DNA from: Proteles cristata cristata
Taxonomy: Eukaryota > Chordata > Mammalia > Carnivora > Hyaenidae
Assembly (NCBI GenBank): GCA_017311185.1
Contig: JAESUZ010001279.1
Location: 248,001 to 312,000, forward strand
Length of the DNA: 64,000 nucleotides
Reading direction: 5' to 3'
Shown here: positions 60,471-64,000 of the stretch, in pieces
Numbering within the stretch: the first letter of the stretch is position 1
How the letters are laid out: the number at the start of each line of letters is the position of its first letter
Position numbers and translations under genes: made by a program
Notes under the pieces: model-generated
Databases searched by the model: none
Told to the model about the DNA's origin: nothing
Seen by the model: only the letters and a program-made list of their open reading frames with translations

Positions 60471-61794
60471 AAGAAGCCAGCAGCCAATGTCGCATCTCAG
60501 AACCGCAGAGCTATCAGGACGGTGGCGCACTTGGACCCGCAGCTGGAGGAAGGAGCGGGGAGGCTCCGGGAAAGGAAGGGTGTGCCATGCCACTCCCTTC
60601 GGGAATGACCGAGACCCAAGTGCTATCTCCACCTGAACTCTGACGGCCAGCCTGCTGGTTTGGTTTCACTTCCCTTTTATTTCCTTGTGAAGCCACATGC
60701 TACCACGTCCATTGCAGGAACTGCCTCTGTGATTATCCAGAACCTGGGTCTGTCTAGCCACACTGGACAGACGGACATGGAGGGAAACTGGTAATTCCTC
60801 TCCATTCCCTCTTACTGAACTTTGCTCCTGCTTCCCAGTCTCATGGACATGTTCACAGTTGGACTTGAACCCCTAACGTACTTTTCTCACTGATGAAATG
60901 ACCCGTTCACAGGCTCGCGTAGTTTCTAACAAAGAGGAGAAACCCTGACTTTCTTAAGACAAATAAAAGGTCAAAGTTGTGGAGATCTTTAGTTAGCCTT
61001 TCTAATGTCCCATTCATTTCTGGATGCTTCCTTAGTACCAGCCCATCTCTCTAGGCCCCTGCTTCTCCAGGAGCTTGAAGGACATACAGCGGCTTGTCCC
61101 CACAGAGGGACTGGTGAAAACATAGGGTAACAGGGCGCGTTCTTACCGGTGTGCCAGCTTTATTCCGTGAAGCAAAAGCGCTGAGCAAGTTGATAGAATA
61201 AAATATCACTTTTATATTAAAAAAATACACACTGGGATTATGGAGTAGGTAAATACGTAAGGCAGCAATATGGTGAAAACAAAACAAAGCAGGGTGAAGG
61301 GGATCAACAGGGACAAGGGATGGCGTGTCGACTGCGTGAGAAGTGGTCAGGCAGGGCCCCTCTGGTAGGACACCTGTTCAGGGAGAACAGGAATATGCCG
61401 TGAACGTATGTACCTGAGACACGAATGTTCCAGGCAGTGGAAAGAGCAAGGCCAAAGGCTCCGAAGTGGGTGTGGGGAAGAGGAAGATGGCCGAGCATGT
61501 CGTGAATGTGTGCAGGGGTGTAGGGGGCAGGGAGGGCTACAGGAATGTGGGTTGAAGGGGGGGGGGGTAAGTTTAGGCTTTGAAGGTCTGGATTCTGGGT
61601 TTTATACCAAATGACATAAGAAGCAATGCCGAGCCATTCTATGCAGAAGAATGGTACTGTGTTACTTTTTTAAAAAGATGCACCAGGCTGCTGTAGGAAA
61701 AACAGCTTGGGTGGGGGAGGGGTCAGTGGTCTTGGATTCTAGGTATTTTGAAAGTGGGGCCAATGGGATTTGATGATAGATTGAGTTCCTGAAC

Positions 61795-61799
61795 GAAGA

Positions 61800-61847
<48 letters not shown>

Positions 61848-61908
61848 AGGGGAGGAAGGAAGGAAGGAAGGAAGGAAGGAAGGAAGGAAGGAAGGAAGGG
61901 AGAAAAGA
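61795..61908 (+). repeat. 114 bp pure purine tract (GA and GGAA microsatellites)
   Basis: From 61795 to 61908 there is no pyrimidine on this strand: first GA units, then GGAA units. A purine-rich imperfect continuation runs to about 62030. Confidence 0.97.
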
Positions 61909-62349
61909 CAGAAGGAGGAAGGAGGGAATAAAAGGAAGGAGGAAGGAAGGAGGAAAGTAAGGAGGGAAGGAAATAGGAAGGAAGACAGGAAGGAGGAAGG
62001 ACAGAAGCGAGGAAGGGTCAAGAATGAGTCCAAGGTTTCTGGGGTGAGCAACTGGTAAAAAGGGAACATGCCATTTGTGGAAAGGAGGAAGCAGGCTGCT
62101 GAACAAGTGGAGGGTGGATCAGGCACTGGATTTGGATGTGGCAAGTATGAGAGGCCTACCAGATGGTCCAGTGGACCTAAAAGGTAGTGTGTGGTTGACC
62201 GGAGAAATCTGGACGAGTCCATTCACTGGGAACCATTATCATGGACGTGGTACTTAGAAGCCATGGGACCAGGTAAAGTAAGTTAGGGATTGAGTTCAAG
62301 TACAGAGGGAAGATGTCTGATCAACTTGACTCTGTTTCCGATTTCTTTC

Positions 62350-62610
62350 TTTTTAAAAAAATTTTTCAATGAATTTTTCAAAATTTCAAAAATTTAAATA
62401 AATTTTTTTATTTATTTTTGAGCAAGAGAGACAGAGACAGTGTGAGCAGGGGAGGGTCAGAGAGAGAGGGAGACCAAGAATCTGAAGCAGGCTCCAGACT
62501 CTGGGCTAGCTGTCAGCACAGAGCCCGATGCGGGACTCGAACCCACAAACCGTGAGATCATGACCTGAGCCGAAGTCGGACGCCCAACCAACTAAGCCAC
62601 CCAGGCGCCC
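62350..62610 (-). mobile_element. Felid SINE with long AT-rich tail
   Basis: CTGTTTCCGATTTCTTTC (62332-62349) and CTGTTTCTGATTTCTTGC (62611-62628) flank it. The tail (62350-62420) is longer and more mixed than in other copies. Confidence 0.95.
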
Positions 62611-62904
62611 CTGTTTCTGATTTCTTGCTAAGAAACACAAAGCACGGTGACCACACCAGTTCAGCACACCTGAACCGCCAACCCGGAAAAAAGGCGGAAA
62701 TGCACCTGCTGCTCCGTGAAGAGCCACGGACGGCGCTTGTTACCAAGTGTTCCTGTGGACGCATGTAGAGCGGAAGCGACAAGGAAACACAGGGGGCCCC
62801 TCCTGAGATACTCCTGCCTTCAAATACTTTTTAAATATGTTCAGAACAGGAGTAAATGAGAATCTGCATCTTCCAAAAATAACGATGACCTTGACACAAA
62901 CTAC

Positions 62905-62990
62905 TGAAGATGACTTTAGAGTTTCCGTGCCATACACTTTGCCTAGCACACAGTAGGTACTTTATAAATATTTGATGAATGAATAATTAT
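62905..62990 (+). repeat. MIR or L2-like 3' tail
   Basis: GCCTAGCACACAGTAGGTAC followed by TTTATAAATATTTGATGAAT is the usual MIR-type ending (GCCTGGCACATAGTAGG...CAATAAATATTTG). Confidence 0.65.
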
Positions 62991-63204
62991 GTAAATTTCT
63001 ATCTGAAACTAGAAAAGTTGGGACTATGAATCGTTTACAGCTCAACAAACATGCAACATTACGATTCCGTGAGAGACAAATGGCTGAAGGTCTCAGGGGA
63101 TCCAAACCCCCTCTTTCATAGAATGAGACATGCTGCCTTAGGTAAATGAGCTCTGTTTCCCTTCCAGAAAAAATGAGGTAAGAACTCTTGCCATTCATTT
63201 CTCC

Positions 63205-63290
63205 CCCAGTGCCTGGGATAATGCCCTGTGCAGAGCAAATGCCCAGTAAATCGTAATGAATGTCCAATGAATGAGTGAATAAATATTCAT
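63205..63290 (+). repeat. MIR or L2-like 3' tail
   Basis: CCCAGTGCCTGGGATAATGC, GCAAATGCCCAGTAAATC and GAATGAGTGAATAAAT resemble the same family end as 62905-62990. Confidence 0.55.
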
Positions 63291-63659
63291 TAAAAATTAA
63301 CTGGGACAGTTAATGTAAGTCACTCACTGGAAAAAAGAAAAACAGTGAAACTAGAAAAGTATCTTTTTAATTTAAAAGGTTAATTAAGGATAAAGTTTAA
63401 AAAAAATATTTTTGGTGGCTTAAGTAAACCAAACACAACTGGGGTTCTAAACAGCTGCAATTTGTAACTTTGAAAACATTCCATTATGTTCCACTAATTA
63501 GAAAAAGAGGAGAAGCCGCCTGACTCATTTTATGGTTCCAGTACAATTAACCTCAATTCTAAGTCAGGTAAATAAGAAAACAAAATAAAATGGGCCCTCT
63601 TCACTTATAAAGAGAAATGCGAAAATCCCAAATGAAATGCTAGCTGTATGAACTTAATT

Positions 63660-63850
63660 ATGCACCTTCTGTACAATACATTATAATCAAGTAGTTTTAT
63701 CCTAGAAATGCAAGGATGGTTTAACATCAGAAAAGGTATCGATGGAACGCACTACGAGGGCAAAATGTGTAAAATCACGCGACTGTCTCAGCAAATGCAG
63801 AAAAGATGTATGATACACGTCAGTGAATCTAGGAGGCCCATTAGTCAGAT
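63660..63850 (+). repeat. L1 ORF2 fragment, sense
   Basis: TTATCCTAGAAATGCAAGGA, TGGTTTAACATCAGAAAAGG and CTCAGCAAATGCAGAAAAGA match the reverse-transcriptase region of L1 ORF2 (...QGCKDGSTYA... region). Diverged, with stops. Confidence 0.7.
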
Positions 63851-63915
63851 GACTGGTTTCCCAAATTTACCAAATTTTTGATTCCCCAAAGCATGTTTAC
63901 TGTTTAAAATAGTGC

Positions 63916-64000
63916 AGAGGCACCTGGGTAGCTCAGTCAGTTGAGGGTCTGACTTCAGCTCAAGTCACCATCTTACAGTTCGTCGGTTTGAGCCCTGCAT
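63916..64000 (+). mobile_element. Felid SINE, cut by the window end
   Basis: Starts AGAGGCACCTGGGTAGCTCA; only the first 85 bases are in view. Confidence 0.93.

Larger units (their letters stand above)
35847..64000 (-). other. HLCS: Large HLCS intron (continues outside window)
   Basis: No further HLCS exon found by eye: I looked on the minus strand for the exon ending VTPTTMRLLDG and for N-terminal HLCS sequence. The stretch is rich in repeats. Parts without any repeat that I recognise are 35850-38330, 40310-40690, 41120-41740, 42190-43680, 50230-51450, 51530-52990, 53500-54890, 55000-55570, 55980-57710, 58300-61790 and 62030-62340. They contain only unassigned ORFs, two of which are listed. 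Confidence 0.75.

Noticed and set aside
61662..62222. 186-codon minus-strand ORF rich in Ser, Leu, Phe and Pro
   Set aside because: Produced by the GA/GGAA purine tract; low complexity only.
36000..64000. Search for the HLCS exon before 35846
   Set aside because: No minus-strand stretch reading like VTPTTMRLLDG with a donor was found; it likely lies outside the window. A translated search would be decisive.

Overview
The window is mammalian nuclear DNA, almost certainly from a felid. More than thirty copies of a tRNA-derived Carnivora SINE are present, in the form that carries the internal segment GCTCTGTGCTGACAGCTCAGA, which is typical of cats rather than dogs. It holds parts of two convergent genes, both split by introns, that are neighbours on human chromosome 21q22: the 3' part of SIM2 (plus strand) and the 3' part of HLCS (minus strand). 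Assignments rest on protein similarity to the human proteins as I remember them; no search was run.

Layout. 1-12400 is a SIM2 intron with SINEs, MIR relics and a 2.8 kb antisense L1. The last four SIM2 coding exons lie at 12401-12548, 13961-14129, 14754-15162 and 17356-17796. The last one sits in a CpG island and its frame is broken twice as read. A long SIM2 3' UTR probably ends near 20.92 kb. A gap of about 1 kb between the two gene ends contains an unusual array of four CCAAT boxes at 28-32 bp spacing (21599-21695). The HLCS 3' UTR runs leftwards from the stop codon at 24067 to about 21.87 kb. HLCS coding exons lie at 24067-24238, 25675-25888, 28300-28414, 33927-34087 and 35779-35846 (minus strand). 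Together they encode the biotin-protein-ligase catalytic core and C-terminal domain, equivalent to human residues of about 484 to 726. From 35847 to the end I read one large HLCS intron filled with nested L1, hAT and SINE insertions, microsatellites and a few unexplained ORFs.

Function. SIM2 is a bHLH-PAS transcription factor. The exons here give the end of its PAS/PAC region, the nuclear localisation region and the C-terminal regulatory domain. HLCS attaches biotin to carboxylases and possibly other proteins. The two genes share no pathway; they are tail-to-tail neighbours.

Most noteworthy: (1) two separate single-base losses in the terminal SIM2 exon; (2) the NF-Y-like CCAAT array between the genes; (3) about 13.5 kb around the SIM2 3' end with almost no transposons; (4) a 45 bp SINE stub with perfect target-site duplications; (5) several clear nested-insertion histories; (6) a 771 bp unexplained ORF in the HLCS intron. 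I found no wholly new gene system.
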